Positions 43,651-54,362 of a stretch of DNA of 64,000 nt are shown in pieces. How positions within the stretch are numbered: the first letter of the stretch is position 1; every line of letters begins with the position of its first letter. The notes below the pieces were generated by a model. That model had not been told where the DNA came from and did not search any database. It saw only the letters and a program-made list of their open reading frames with translations. The DNA comes from Flectonema sp. DT1601 (lineage: Eukaryota; Euglenozoa; Diplonemea; Diplonemida; Diplonemidae), in the NCBI GenBank assembly GCA_964019425.1, contig OZ025847.1, positions 340,501 to 404,500 on the forward strand, given 5' to 3'. Made by a program: the position numbers and the translations under genes.

Positions 43651-43760
43651 TTTTTGCATTTAACAAGTATTGTAAGAACGAAAAAGAATGTTGGCAGCAC
43701 ACGTAAACCTCCTTTAGCTTTATCAGTTTAAGTCGGTTCACGGTTTCGTGCACAAACAAA
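43651..43760 (+). repeat. 110-bp repeat, copy 1 (second copy at 47167-47276)
   Basis: The sequence from TTGCATTTAACAAGTATTG to TTTCGTGCACAAACAAAA is almost identical in both places. Copy 2 ends right before the CPAP gene. Such identity over 3.5 kb distance suggests a recent duplication or a shared regulatory segment. Confidence 0.75.
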
Positions 43761-44004
43761 AAATCACCGTGTTATATCATTATTTTCTGTATAGTTGAAG
43801 TTAAAGCCAATTCGTTTTTTTTTTTTTTTGGGTACAGGCAACGGGGAGAGTCACCCTTTGTTTGATAACATATGGTCGTATTCTTTTTGACATGTACCTT
43901 TCTTCTATTTTTGCATGCATGAATGCTGAAGGTATTCTATGAGGAGGAGGAAATGAACACTTGACCTTTTATGTTTTTTTTTGTTTTTTTGTTTTGAAGA
44001 AACT

Positions 44005-44104
44005 ATTCAGATTGAAAGCCGATATTCCCTTACAGTCATAGTTTATCTCTCCTTGCGACAGGATTCTGCCTGCTTTCAGTGAAATATTAGGCTAATCTGA
44101 ATGG
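44005..44104 (+). repeat. Bulged-stem structured repeat, copy
   Basis: ATTCAGATT-GAA-AGCC pairs with GGCT-AATCTGAAT at the 3' end (13 bp with a GAA bulge). The inner hairpin is GACAG-GATT-CTGCC with one mismatch. Confidence 0.7.
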
Positions 44105-44269
44105 TTCTTTTATTTTTTTTGTTTTTTATTTTTTTTTTCTCACTAAATTTTAATGTCAATGATATGGTGAGATAAGATATTTTGAGATTACGTAATTCGT
44201 TTTTTTTGATTATTTTTCAAACCAAAAAAAAAAAAAAAAAAACTACAACAAGCTGGTGGCGTTAAAAAG

Positions 44270-44882
44270 TCGGCAATCATTAGCCTTTTTAAATTTTTTT
44301 TTTTTTGCAATCCATCTTTCATTTCGTTTTATTGTTTCGTTTTTTCATTTTAATTTTTTATAAAGTTTTACTACTTTTGATACTTTCCTTTTTTTTTTCT
44401 GTTATTGACATTTGAACAGGTATTGTAAAAGCTAATTATTTTAATTTTTTTTTTTTTTTTTTAATTTTAATTTTTTTTAATCTATCCTTATTTATTCACT
44501 CCACGAAGCAATCTGTGTCTACAATCAGACAACGACATGTTGTGTTCGGGATGCCCCATCGGCCTAAGCACAATCTAACAAGATAAGGGGTTCTTTCATT
44601 GCTTCGTATCTCTTTTTAGGTAACTGATATGTTATTAGTGATGATGTGATTACAGTATGCAATGTAGTTGACGTCATTATCTTCGTATGAACGGGTTTTT
44701 TTGAACATCACACTGTGAACCTCTCCCTTTCGTATTTTTCTGTGTAGTTTAAGCAAAGCCTTCAGCTGAAGCTAATTCAACAACACATCAAACGTTGAAT
44801 TAATATGTCTTGACTAACTGTTGTTATTTTTTTCTGTCTTCTTAAAATCTATGAAATATATTCCTACTCGGTTATGGGTCTA

Positions 44883-44913
<31 letters not shown>

Positions 44914-44998
44914 GTTTGGTTTTATTTGTTATTATTAAAGATGGTGGAGTTATAGTGTTGATTTTCCGTGTTGAGATACTCCACGCCTGGTGGTGTCA

Positions 44999-45031
<33 letters not shown>

Positions 45032-46860
45032 GAGCCAAAAGTGGAAAATTGTTGTATACGAAAAAAAAAAAAAAAAAAAAAAAGAGAGTTGGAATGGGGC
45101 ATTTATTCTTTTCTTTTCGTGGTCTGACTGGCTGTTTTCAAAGTGCAAAAACAAAACAAAACATTTTCTTTTATAGATTTTTTGTCTTTTTATTCGTGAT
45201 AATTAATACTCGTTTCTTGCTGTCTTTTTTTTCATGGTTTCTAAACGGGTGGATATTCCTGTCGTAAAATCGTCTTTTCGTGTATTACTTATGAGTTATG
45301 AATGTTCACGTGGCCTCCAACCTTTTTTTATTGCACAGTTGCGACTGACAGTTTGGGACCTGTTCTTTTTTAGTTTTTTCTTTTAGTATGTAGAACTTCA
45401 AAAAAAAAAAAAAGAAAAGTATCAATTTGCCCTTTTGACTTCCTCATAGAAGACTGGAGTCTGTTACTACTTTAAATAGTTTTTCACAAACAATACTTCC
45501 CGTCGTAGTACTTACTTCACTACAGTGCGATACTTGCCATCTGAGAGTGATTCAATATCAATGGTTGATTGACTTACTTCTACACCATAACTATGGATTA
45601 CTCTCGAAACGTTATAGCCATTGTTATCCTTAGCAGATCTCATTCTGGAGATGCAATGCACTAAAATATACTGCTGACACAGCACAAAATTATTACAATG
45701 AAATCTGCAAAAAAAAAAAAAAAAAAACTGCTTCGGAATTCTGGGTTTTCTGATGAAAAACTCATCGATTTATTCTTTCTTTCTTACTTTTTGATGTGGT
45801 GCATAACTTCGATGTGTGTCGTTTGATCTCTCACAACAGAAGAGTTTAGTCTCTTCTGGCTATTCGTTTCCTCTTCTTTCCAACCATGTTGGCTAAACGT
45901 CCTGTTTTTTTTAATTTTTTTTAATTTTTTTTTTGTGACAGCATCTTTTTATTATAGTATTTCTTTTTAAATCTTTTTTTTTATATAATTTCTCTTCACG
46001 AACTGCGATGTGTTGTATAAACGTGCGAGTGAATAGCAAGAAACAAAAAAAAAAAAAAATCAAAAAAAAATAAATAAAATAAAATAACAGCTGTCCGATG
46101 TGTTATACTTTTGAGTTTCCTCCTGGATTTTGATTCACTCTCTATTCTGTTCTTTCCTTTGTAGTCTGGTGTCTCTTATTGTTCAAAATTTTACAAAAAA
46201 TAACGGTGTCGGTTTGAACTAATTAGACAGTCGTTTCTCTACCTCATCCTCACTCAGTCTAACTGAATGGGATGTGTTTGAATGACTGCCCAAAATATCA
46301 ATTTGGGGTATCAATTAAGTTGGACGGTGTAGTCCGATCACAGAGTTTTGGTTTACTCTCTTCTCTCTCCAATTTGTTCATTCTTTTGTAAATATGATAG
46401 TTTCCTGTTGTTTAAATCCTTACTAAATCATGTTAATGTGTATCCTTGTTTTTGGGGTCGTCGTTTCTCCTTCATCCGTAGTCTCCCCGCCTGTAACAAA
46501 TACTTTGTTTCCATTTTATGGATTCTACTTTGCAATAAATAAGAATATTGCATCTGACTGATGACTGATGGGAGCCTTTGGAGTGGTCTTTCTTAAAAGT
46601 TGTGTTTTACTGAAGACAAGTCAAGGTAAAGTTCTTTTTAGTGGTTGGCTTTCAGGTCTGACCGTGGAACGGCATATCATTCTCAAACTTGTATTCGAGT
46701 TCAACTTGTCAGAGGACCCTCTCGTTTTCATAGAGTCAAAAAAACAAAAACAAAAACAAAAAATAGTTACAAGGCGGAAGGGATGACTATCATGTTAGTT
46801 GTTTTGTTCTGTTGATTTGCTGTGACAATACGTCTGGCGTAATTCTTTCCCTCCTTTTTT
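44270..46860. other. Intergenic, 2.6 kb, no gene seen
   Basis: Holds an antisense 18S fragment (44976-45037), a GATTACTCTCGAAACG repeat copy (45595), and an isolated GC-richer segment at 44505-44612 whose ends ACGAAGCAAT / ATTGCTTCGT pair perfectly. The latter could be a small structured RNA or a MITE remnant. Confidence 0.5.
44976..45037 (-). pseudogene. 18S rRNA fragment (antisense)
   Basis: The complement reads CGCAAGGCTGAAACTTAAAG, GAATTGACGGAA, then a GACACCACCAGG and CGTGGAG segment. This is the universally conserved 18S stretch around the 1150 region (eukaryotic numbering). Only about 60 nt are recognisable and they are slightly altered (GACACCACC for the usual GGCACCACC), so it is an inserted fragment, not an rRNA gene. 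Confidence 0.85.
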
Positions 46861-46867
46861 GTTTGTA

Positions 46868-46969
46868 CCGACGTAGTCGGAGAAGAAGCTATTCAGATTG
46901 AAAGCCGTTATTTCTTGTGATGCGACAGGATTCTGTCTGCCTAACGAAATATAAGGCTAATCTGAATGG
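46868..46969 (+). repeat. Bulged-stem structured repeat, best copy
   Basis: Hairpin CCGAC-GTA-GTCGG, then the long stem ATTCAGATT-GAA-AGCC / GGCT-AATCTGAAT (46891-46967) enclosing hairpin GACAG-GATT-CTGTC. Ends in TGG and a T-rich run. Confidence 0.75.
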
Positions 46970-47326
46970 TGTTTCTACGGCTCCAACGTCGAGCTTGAAA
47001 TACAAAATATGAATGTTGCTGCAGTTACCCACTGACATGTACTCTGCATATCTAGTTCATCTTTTATTCCATAAAATTACTTCTCTTATTTACCCACAGA
47101 ATCGTATCAATGAATGACGTCAGAGATGAGTGTCTTGATTCAGACTTCTTTTGATTTCTCATTTTTTTTTTGCATTTAACAAGTATTGTAAGAACGAAAA
47201 AGAATGTTGGCAGCACACGTAAACCTCCTTTAGCTTTATCAGTTTAAGTCGGTTCACGGTTTCGTGCACAAACAAAATTTTGATTTTTTTAATTATTTCA
47301 TTCCTTCCAGACGGGGCTCCAAAAAG

Positions 47327-49908
47327 ATGCCACCCAAGGCTGAGTCCTTCAGCATTTCTTTTAATAATGGTCCGGGACCAAAACCTAAACCAAAGAAAAA
47401 GAAGAATAGCTTAGAACCTCACAGATACCTAAAACGTGATGAGGGAAAGTGTGCCATGGGATCAGTTCAGGTATTAGGTGATGTGTCAGTAAATAAGAAG
47501 ATTGATAAGCCCTGTGGAGAACATGTTCAAAAATCGAAAGCATTTCGTGATGCGATGTTAGAAATGAAGAAAAGATCTGCTCAAGGAAGTGGGAATTCCG
47601 CTTTCGTTGAGGCATCGGTTGTGGTTACTGACAGACCTCCTCCTCCTCCGATTCAACAAAATACAACTGTTGCTGCTGCTCCTAGAAAAGCTGCACCAAG
47701 GAAGGATCCACCTGTTACTGTAGCAACACCAACATCATCTGGTGATCAGCTGCAATCTCGTCGATTGCAAAAGCCAAAACCGACAACTACCCCGCGACCT
47801 GCGTGGAATAGTGATATCTCTGAACCTGTTCAGGTAGTTGATGAGCCGACTATTTATGAGAAGACCAGATCAAGGAGTGATAGACCTGCTTGGGATTCGA
47901 CTATCAATGAGCCTTCTCAAGATTCTCACAATAACAACAACAGCAACAACAACATTAATAACAACAACAGCAGAAATAGAATAGATCGTCCAGATGTTGA
48001 AAAGAGCGGTTCTTCAACAGCGAGAATGCATCGACCGGCATGGGACAGTAATCCTCCTGAGTCAGAAATAATAAACAGAAATCAAAGAGGAGGTGGTAGC
48101 TTTGACAATGACGACATCAGTAACGATTCATTCTACGACAGACTTGATAAATCTGACTTCACATACGATGAAGACAGACCAGCAACTAGAGAAAGACACC
48201 AACGGTCTCGAGATGATCATTCAAACAGATCTCACTCTGTTCCGATAACAAGACGAGGATCAGGTAAACGTCACTCAGGTCAAGTTGATAAATATAACAC
48301 GACGATGCATACTCGTAGAGCTCCAAGTAGAGATGTTGCTTTTGCGATGAAACATATTAATAAAAGTGAGACTGTTGAATCATCCTCACCATCCTCATCA
48401 GAACAAGGTGATCACGATGATGACGAAGCAGCACAAATCATATCAGAAATCAAACATCATCTCCAACAGAAAGTTGATACGGAACGTCGTCGTCTTGAAC
48501 AACAAAAACGAGAGTTAAAAGATATTCAAAAACGGCAACAAGCAGATTCCAATCTTCCTCAACACATCTCAGATATTCGTCAAGAGATTGACTTACTTAG
48601 AACTGAATGGAAAGATAAAGAACAACAATATGAAATAACTCTCAAAGGATTAAAACACAAAGCAGCAGAACTATCAGAAAGGAACGAGTACTTATCAAAT
48701 GTTATTCACAAAAAGAGAAGCCACTCCACCTCTCTCGACTGTCTCAGTGATGACAACGACTACGACGACGGCTCCAGCGCTGATGTTTCCGGCAATTGGA
48801 ACGCCCACGCGTCAGCATCTCACTCCCAGAGAGGAGGACTGAGAGACACGAAACGAGACCGAGAGAGGGAGAGAGAACGCGAGAGAGAGGCCGATAGAGA
48901 GCGTGAGAAGGAGCGCGAACGTGAACAAAAAAGAGACCAAGAGCGCCGCGAAAAAGAAGCTCGCGAGGTTCGTGAGAAACGCGAAAAGGAAGCTCGCGAC
49001 AAACGCGAGAAAGAAGCCCGTGAGAAACGTGAAAAGGAAGCCCGTGAGAAACGCGAAAAAGAAGCTCGCGAGAAACGCGAGAAGGAGGCTCGCCAGCGGG
49101 AAATACGTGAGCGCGAACGCCGGGAACGCGAACAGCGAGAGCAGGAAAAACGAGAGGCCGAACAACACGAGAGAGAAGTTCGCGAAAAACGCGAAAAGGA
49201 AACCCGCGAAAGAGAACACCGTGATCGTGAACGCCGAGAAAAGGCACTTCGCGAAAAGAGGGAACGCGAGCAACAGGAAGAAGAACTCCGTGAGGAAGCA
49301 GCTCGTGAGGCGGAACAACGCGAAAAAGAAAACCTAATAGCTCAGCAGAAAGCTGCTTCTCTCTCATCGTCTGTAAAGAAATCATCTCCTCCAACAACAG
49401 TAAATAATCTTATCGATGATGACTCTGAACCAATAGATGACAACCCAAACGACGTCTTGGTTGACGAACGGCGCAACTATGACGGCAAAATAGAGCGATA
49501 CTACACATCTCGTAAACGAGAAGTTATTTATTCAAACGGTACTACCAAAGTTGTGTATCCTTCTGGTCATATTGTACTTGAGTTTAATAATGGTGATGTT
49601 CGTAAGGTATGTGGTATTATTGTCTTCATTGAGGGTTATTCAGAAAAAAAAAAAAAAACACACAGACTTATCCAAGTGGTAGAGTGGTTTATTTCTACTC
49701 CGATGCAGAAACGACTCACACAACGACCAAGGATGGCGTGCAGTATTTTGAATTCCACGCCAACGGTCAAACAGAAAAACATTATCCGGACGGATCAAAG
49801 GAGATCAGGTTTCCTGATGGAACATCGAAGATTATCGGGACAACAGGGAGAGAGCAGCCAAGTATACCTGCAAGGCAATCTACTCCAGGTACGAAGAGAC
49901 GTAATTAG
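47327..49908 (+). CDS. CPAP/SAS-4 (CENPJ-like) centriole assembly protein, two exons
   Basis: Exons 47327-49606 and 49666-49908 (59-nt intron, phase 0) give 840 aa. CPAP/SAS-4 carries tubulin to growing centrioles and basal bodies. The C-terminal TCP10/G-box domain is clear: GKIERYYTSRKREVIYSNGT, YPSGHIVLEFNNGDVRK, then across the intron TYPSGRVVYFYSDAETTHTT, FHANGQTEKHYPDGSKEIRF and PDGTSKII, repeated NG/PDG beta strands. Upstream are a basic N-terminus, an Asn-rich stretch, a coiled coil (about 385-465) and an extreme Arg/Glu helix (about 505-670, REKREKEAREKREKE repeats). Without splicing the frame runs on to 49972 and loses half the domain. The longer 5' reading from 47264 crosses the acceptor-like site at 47310, so the ATG at 47327 is chosen. 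Confidence 0.88.
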
Positions 49909-50856
49909 ATATTCATTTTTCTTTTTATTATTAAAAAAAAATATTTTTTTTGTATTCTTCCACTTTAATTAGATAAATTACTTTTTTTTTCCCTTTTTTT
50001 TTTTTTTGTTCTTAGTCATTTATTACAGGTTTTTCAAAAAAAAAAAAAAACTAATGCAACGTACTTAATTTTTTTACTTCACATTGTATCTTCAACCCGC
50101 ACATCCTAAGGCTGTGACTAGCAGACAAGCGTGGATAGATGAGAGAAGCCCACTGCATATCTTATTATGTTTTTTCTCTCTTTTTTTTTTCTTCTTTTTT
50201 TTACCCCCTTTTTTTCTGTTCACAATTTTTCTCCCCTTTTCCCTCCCTTTCCCTTTTATTTGTGTAATTTTTTTTGTAGATACGTTCGGTTGAGGAAACG
50301 GGAAAAAAAAGAAAAAAAGAAAACGAATTGTTTTAACAGCATATGAAGATTTTTTTTTTTTTTTTTTTTTTTCCCGTCAGAGAGAGAAATGAGTTAAATG
50401 ATTTCTTAGCAGCTTTCTTCTCGTTTTAACAGTTTAACAGTTTCACCAGAAATATAATTTTTAGACTAAGTTTGTTCATCTATTTTTTTTTTTTTTTTTT
50501 TTTTTTGTTTTTGCACCAACAAAATCAGAGAGAGGGAAACTATTCAAACCACGAACCGTTATTTGTTTATGTCAGTATTACTGTCTGCGATCAAAAACAA
50601 AACAAAAAATAAATATTTTTGTTCGAATGGAATTCTTCTCCGTTTTAGTTTCCAGTTGAAAATATTAAAGGTGTCAAGAGTGATATTTTTGTGTCTGCTA
50701 TTTTGATTTGTAAGTTTTCATTATAGCAACACACAGGGGTTTCGGGGGGGGTTAGCTGCTTGGTAATTTACGGCGGTTGGAGATTTGTATTTTTGTGAAC
50801 AAGAGACTTCATAGATTTAAAGAAAAAAAAATAAAAAAAATAATAATAATAAGGAA
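49909..50856. other. Intergenic, homopolymer-rich
   Basis: No gene seen. Contains a diverged bulged-stem repeat (50515-50632) that shares TCAGTATTACTGTCTGCG with 37436-37453, and a short G-run (50741). Confidence 0.5.
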
Positions 50857-52575
50857 AATTCTCCGTTGCTACCCCAAAACTTTATTTTTCTCCGTTGTAG
50901 TCCACCTAAAAGAATTTTTCTCCGTTGTGTTTTTTTTTCTTTTTTTTTTTCGCTGTTGTGTGCCACCTAAACTTTTTTTTCGCTGTTGTGTGCCACCTGT
51001 ACTTTTTTTTCGCTGTTGTGTGTCACCTGACCTTTTCCCCTTTTTTTTTTTTTTTTCTCGTTTTTTTTTTTTTTTTTTCGGAAGATTCTTTTTTTTTTTT
51101 TGTGCACCTGTCGACCTGGTTAGTTAGATACACTCATCTGATGGATTGATTGAAAGCTAATAACACAAACGGTTAAGGATGTGATGGCTTGGGAAATGAT
51201 AAAAGTAATCTTCTCTCTGGAACTTCTGCTTAGTACATGCAAATGCATCTTGACACGCGGGAACCCTTCGGGCAGTACTGCGCTCTTGATAATTCAAAGT
51301 AGCCTTAAAAAAGCTCTCATGCTTGCATGAGTTAGATACCCTGATAACCCGGTCAGAAACAGGAGTGTCGCTTGCGACCAGGCTGTCTGTAACTCGCAGG
51401 TGTCTTGACTTTGAAATTCGGTTGGAATGACGTGTAAGAGGACAACAGTTCTCTGTAAGGTGACCCAGCCCTGCACACATACCGTTCTTTGCATACACTC
51501 AGTAAAACTTCCAGAGGCTGAGAAAACTATCAGGACCTGACGAACAACCCAACCTATCCGTGAGTATTTGTCTTTGCTAATCTCGTCAAGCCGGATGAAC
51601 ATCATACAAACGTTATCTCAACATCCGTGTGCGGGTGTTATCTTCCTCATCTCGGTTTAGCCCTGCACCATCTGCGGATTCTCGAAGGAAACTGGTAGCC
51701 TACGATGCTTCAGTAAAACGTTCAGGTTCCTAACTACAAACGTTTTTCTCTCTAGGCTTTTACTCTTTTACTACGGACTCTCGCTTAAAGAGATTAAGAA
51801 AATCTCCAAGTGCGTAGCTGACTATGTGCATATGAAAAAAGTTGGAGGAATTGCTAGTTTGTTGGGTTATATTCGTAGCAGCTTCACGGTGACGGCGGCC
51901 TTACCGAGAATTATCCCTGGTTATTACGTGTTGAAAGTCACAGGTTATAGTGTCAAAATAATACTCGCGTGGGTGGTTGCTCTCTTCGGAGAGCATAACT
52001 TCAGACCCGTCAATTCGCGGCGCTTATATCTACACACATCAATTAGTTGAACGAGTTCAAGTCACTTCCCTGCATAGCAGATCCGTGTCCTCTGTATTAA
52101 CGTTATACTAAGTGTGACTGTGACTGATACACGTAATGGTTGGGTTCTTTAAGTACTCAGGACTGGTTGCTTGCTAATGTGAATGCTGACGTTCGAATTC
52201 CCCGACTTTCAAGTAAATTTAGGTGAATGATTTCTCTTGTCTTCTGTCTGACGCTTGTGATGCACCTCTTGTATTCTAAGTCACAGGTGTATGAGTAATA
52301 CTTGGTAAGAGGAGCCCAGGTCCAACAAGAGGAGCCACATGTTTTGTGCATTTTGGTGCCAGGTGGTCATAACCCATTTTTTTTTTTTTTTTTCCCGAGA
52401 AAAAAAAATTTTTTTTTTGGAGAAAAAAAAAAAGTGCTGGTACCCAACAGCGAAAAAAAAAAAAGAGTTGTTCACAACAGCGAAAAAACTTTTTGGGTGC
52501 AGGCAACGGAGAAAAAAAAGTTAAGGTGACAGGCAACGGAGAAAAAACTTTTTTTTATGTAGGCAACGGAGAATT
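50857..52575. mobile_element. 1.72-kb inverted-repeat element with CTCCGTTGC/CGCTGTTGT terminal arrays
   Basis: The outer ends AATTCTCCGTTGC (50857) and GCAACGGAGAATT (52575) are perfect inverted repeats. Each end continues as an array of TTTTCTCCGTTGY and TTTTCGCTGTTGT motifs separated by 15-40 nt. The interior contains about 700 bp of unique moderate-GC sequence (51160-51837), module M (51838-52205), and a 45-bp piece matching the complement of 14250-14290 from the long-TIR transposons. No transposase is present. GTGCAGGCAACGGAGAAAA also occurs at 14955 and 16905 in those transposons, linking the families. Confidence 0.7.
51838..52205 (+). repeat. Conserved module M, copy 2
   Basis: Matches 34322-34700 with scattered substitutions (for example ACTGAG to ACCGAG, GTTACG to ATTACG). 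It is embedded in an element with different ends from the one holding copy 1. Confidence 0.7.
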
Positions 52576-53699
52576 CTCCTAATAATAAATAATCCTCAAT
52601 AAAATTGATGTCGTGAATAATTTCCCTTTTCCCTTATCTTAGTATTATTTCTTCCCAACACTCCACACCCTCCCTACCCTTTTTTTCTTTTTGTACCGAA
52701 GTATTCAGATTGAAAGCCGTTATTTCTTATGGTCAGTGGGACAGGATTTCTGTCTGCGTCCAACGAAATATAAGACTAATCTGAATGGTTTTTTTTTATA
52801 TTTTATTTATTTTTGGCGAAACCAGTTGTTAGAATTGTTATAGTAAGTTTACAGTATCGGGTTCATGTCCCACTTCTTTATATTCCCTTTTTTAGATAAA
52901 TTCATTTTTTTAAAACTGACCATTCATCATCAGGGGTCCCTTTTTAACTTTTGGATGTTGGATGATTGTCAGAATTGTTTTCGCGTTTGTTTTTTTTGTT
53001 TGTTGATCTTCCTATTAAGGGTTAAAGTAATACTTCACTTCCCCCCCCTCCAGTCACCCTTAGTCACTGTATTTAAAACTAATGTTAAATTATCTTTATG
53101 TTTTTATGATACACAGTTGTAATTTTTACAAAATCGAACATACATCCCCCCCTCCAGTCACAACAGATGATTGTACTTCTATACCATACTGATGAGAGAG
53201 AATAGAGGTAAGAGGTATATGGATTACTCTCGAAACCTAATAGTTACTTTAAAAGGCTAAGTTAAGCATCACCATAGTCACTGAATCTCAGAACTAATGT
53301 TAAATTATCGTTATGTTGTTTATGATACAATACATTTGTATTTTACGTACAAAATCAAACAGTTAACCCCCCCCTCCTCAGTGACGCTGTCACTGACAGT
53401 CAAGAATGTCCGAGAGATTGTTGTTCCTTTGAGCCTTGATAATGAAGTATCAATTTACTCCCTTCTTTCGGATTATTTTACATGTCAGTCTTTAGGTGGT
53501 TTCAAAGTTGATTTTATGTCTTCGTTACTTTTTGTTCATTCTAATTAGGAAATTTTTTGTTATGAAGCACGCCAAGCCACCGAGAGAGGAGACATGAAAC
53601 AGTTTCGTTTATTACTGCCAGAAGTGTAAACTACTTGAAAATTTTCGTTATTCGTATTAAATACCTTTTCTCAAACAGATTTTCCCGAATCCTCCAAAA
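52576..53699. other. Intergenic, 1.1 kb, dispersed repeats
   Basis: Carries a bulged-stem repeat copy (52703-52786), the GATTACTCTCGAAAC repeat (53222) and a copy of the CCGCTGACAGTC core as GTCACTGACAGTCAAGAATG (53388). It ends TACCTTTTCTCAAACAG (53678), acceptor-like, 21 nt before the GST start. Confidence 0.6.
52703..52786 (+). repeat. Bulged-stem structured repeat, copy
   Basis: ATTCAGATT-GAA-AGCC and GACT-AATCTGAAT arms, inner hairpin GACAG-GATTT-CTGTC. The leading CCGAC hairpin is lost. Confidence 0.7.
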
Positions 53700-54362
53700 A
53701 TGTCGATCAAAGTTGTGTACTTCCCAATTCCCGGACGTGCTGAGCCAATTAGACTCGCACTCACTTTGGGAGGAATTAAATTCGAAGACGAACGGTTGTC
53801 ATTCGGTGAAGACGGTTGGGGGAAGTTGAAGACTGAAGTTGCACCACTGCAGCTTCCATTGTTGCACGTTGGCGACAAGGTGTACGGACAGAGCGTTGCG
53901 CAGTTGAGATACGCGGCGAAGATTTCAAAGTTCGAGGGGCGTTCCCTGTACCCAGAGGATTCCCTGCAGGCTCTGGAAGTTGATGAGCTCGTTGACATGT
54001 TGGCAGACATGTTCGCACCAGTCGGAGCCACTTTCAAGATGGCGGAGGGTCCAGAGAGGGATGCGGCCCGTGCGAAGGCGGTTAGCGAAGGAGGAGATGC
54101 ACACAAATGGCTCTCAGAGATCGACTCGAGGTTGGGAAAGTCGAAGAGCGGGTTCGCTATTGGTGACAACATGACGATGGCAGATGTTGCAGTGTTTTGC
54201 TTTGTTCAGCCTCTGAGGTCTGGTTTCATGGAGGGAATTCCATTGACTTGCCTTGACGGGTTCAAGAACTTGATGGCACACAGGGCTAAGATTGCCGCCA
54301 TCCCTGCTGTGAAGGCTTACTACGCTGAACTAAAGGCTCCAATGTACAAGATTTACCAGTAG
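53700..54362 (+). CDS. Glutathione S-transferase, sigma/alpha-mu-pi-like cytosolic class
   Basis: 220 aa, the normal length. Cytosolic GSTs conjugate glutathione to electrophiles. The N-terminal thioredoxin-like domain starts SIKVVYFPIPGRAEPIRLAL with catalytic Tyr7 and the GRAE(P)IRL helix typical of sigma and mu/pi/alpha classes. LQLPLLHVGDKVYGQSVAQL has the cis-Pro and the Q-S glutathione contacts. The C-terminal helical domain keeps FAIGDNMTMADVAVF, the N-capping box with Asp. It lacks introns. Third-position G/C is clearly higher than in neighbouring genes, suggesting strong expression or different ancestry. Confidence 0.93.
   Translation: MSIKVVYFPIPGRAEPIRLALTLGGIKFEDERLSFGEDGWGKLKTEVAPLQLPLLHVGDKVYGQSVAQLRYAAKISKFEGRSLYPEDSLQALEVDELVDMLADMFAPVGATFKMAEGPERDAARAKAVSEGGDAHKWLSEIDSRLGKSKSGFAIGDNMTMADVAVFCFVQPLRSGFMEGIPLTCLDGFKNLMAHRAKIAAIPAVKAYYAELKAPMYKIYQ

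Larger units (their letters stand above)
43261..44270 (+). repeat. Tandem duplication of about 600 bp, diverged
   Basis: 43285-43620 is repeated at 43880-44260 in the same order: TTTTTGACATGTACCTTTC, GCATGCATGAAT.CTGAAGGTAT, the bulged-stem repeat, CTCACTAAA.TTTAAT, TTCAAACCAAAA and ACTACARCAAGCTGG. Single changes and A/T-run length differences separate the copies. Confidence 0.75.

Noticed and set aside
48744-49397. Minus-strand ORFs rich in Phe/Leu or Arg/Val opposite CPAP
   Set aside because: Antisense of the Arg/Glu repeat codons; open only because of that bias.
51349-51370. TTAGATACCCTGATAAC, similar to the small-subunit rRNA TTAGATACCC box
   Set aside because: Flanks do not match rRNA on either side; treated as chance.
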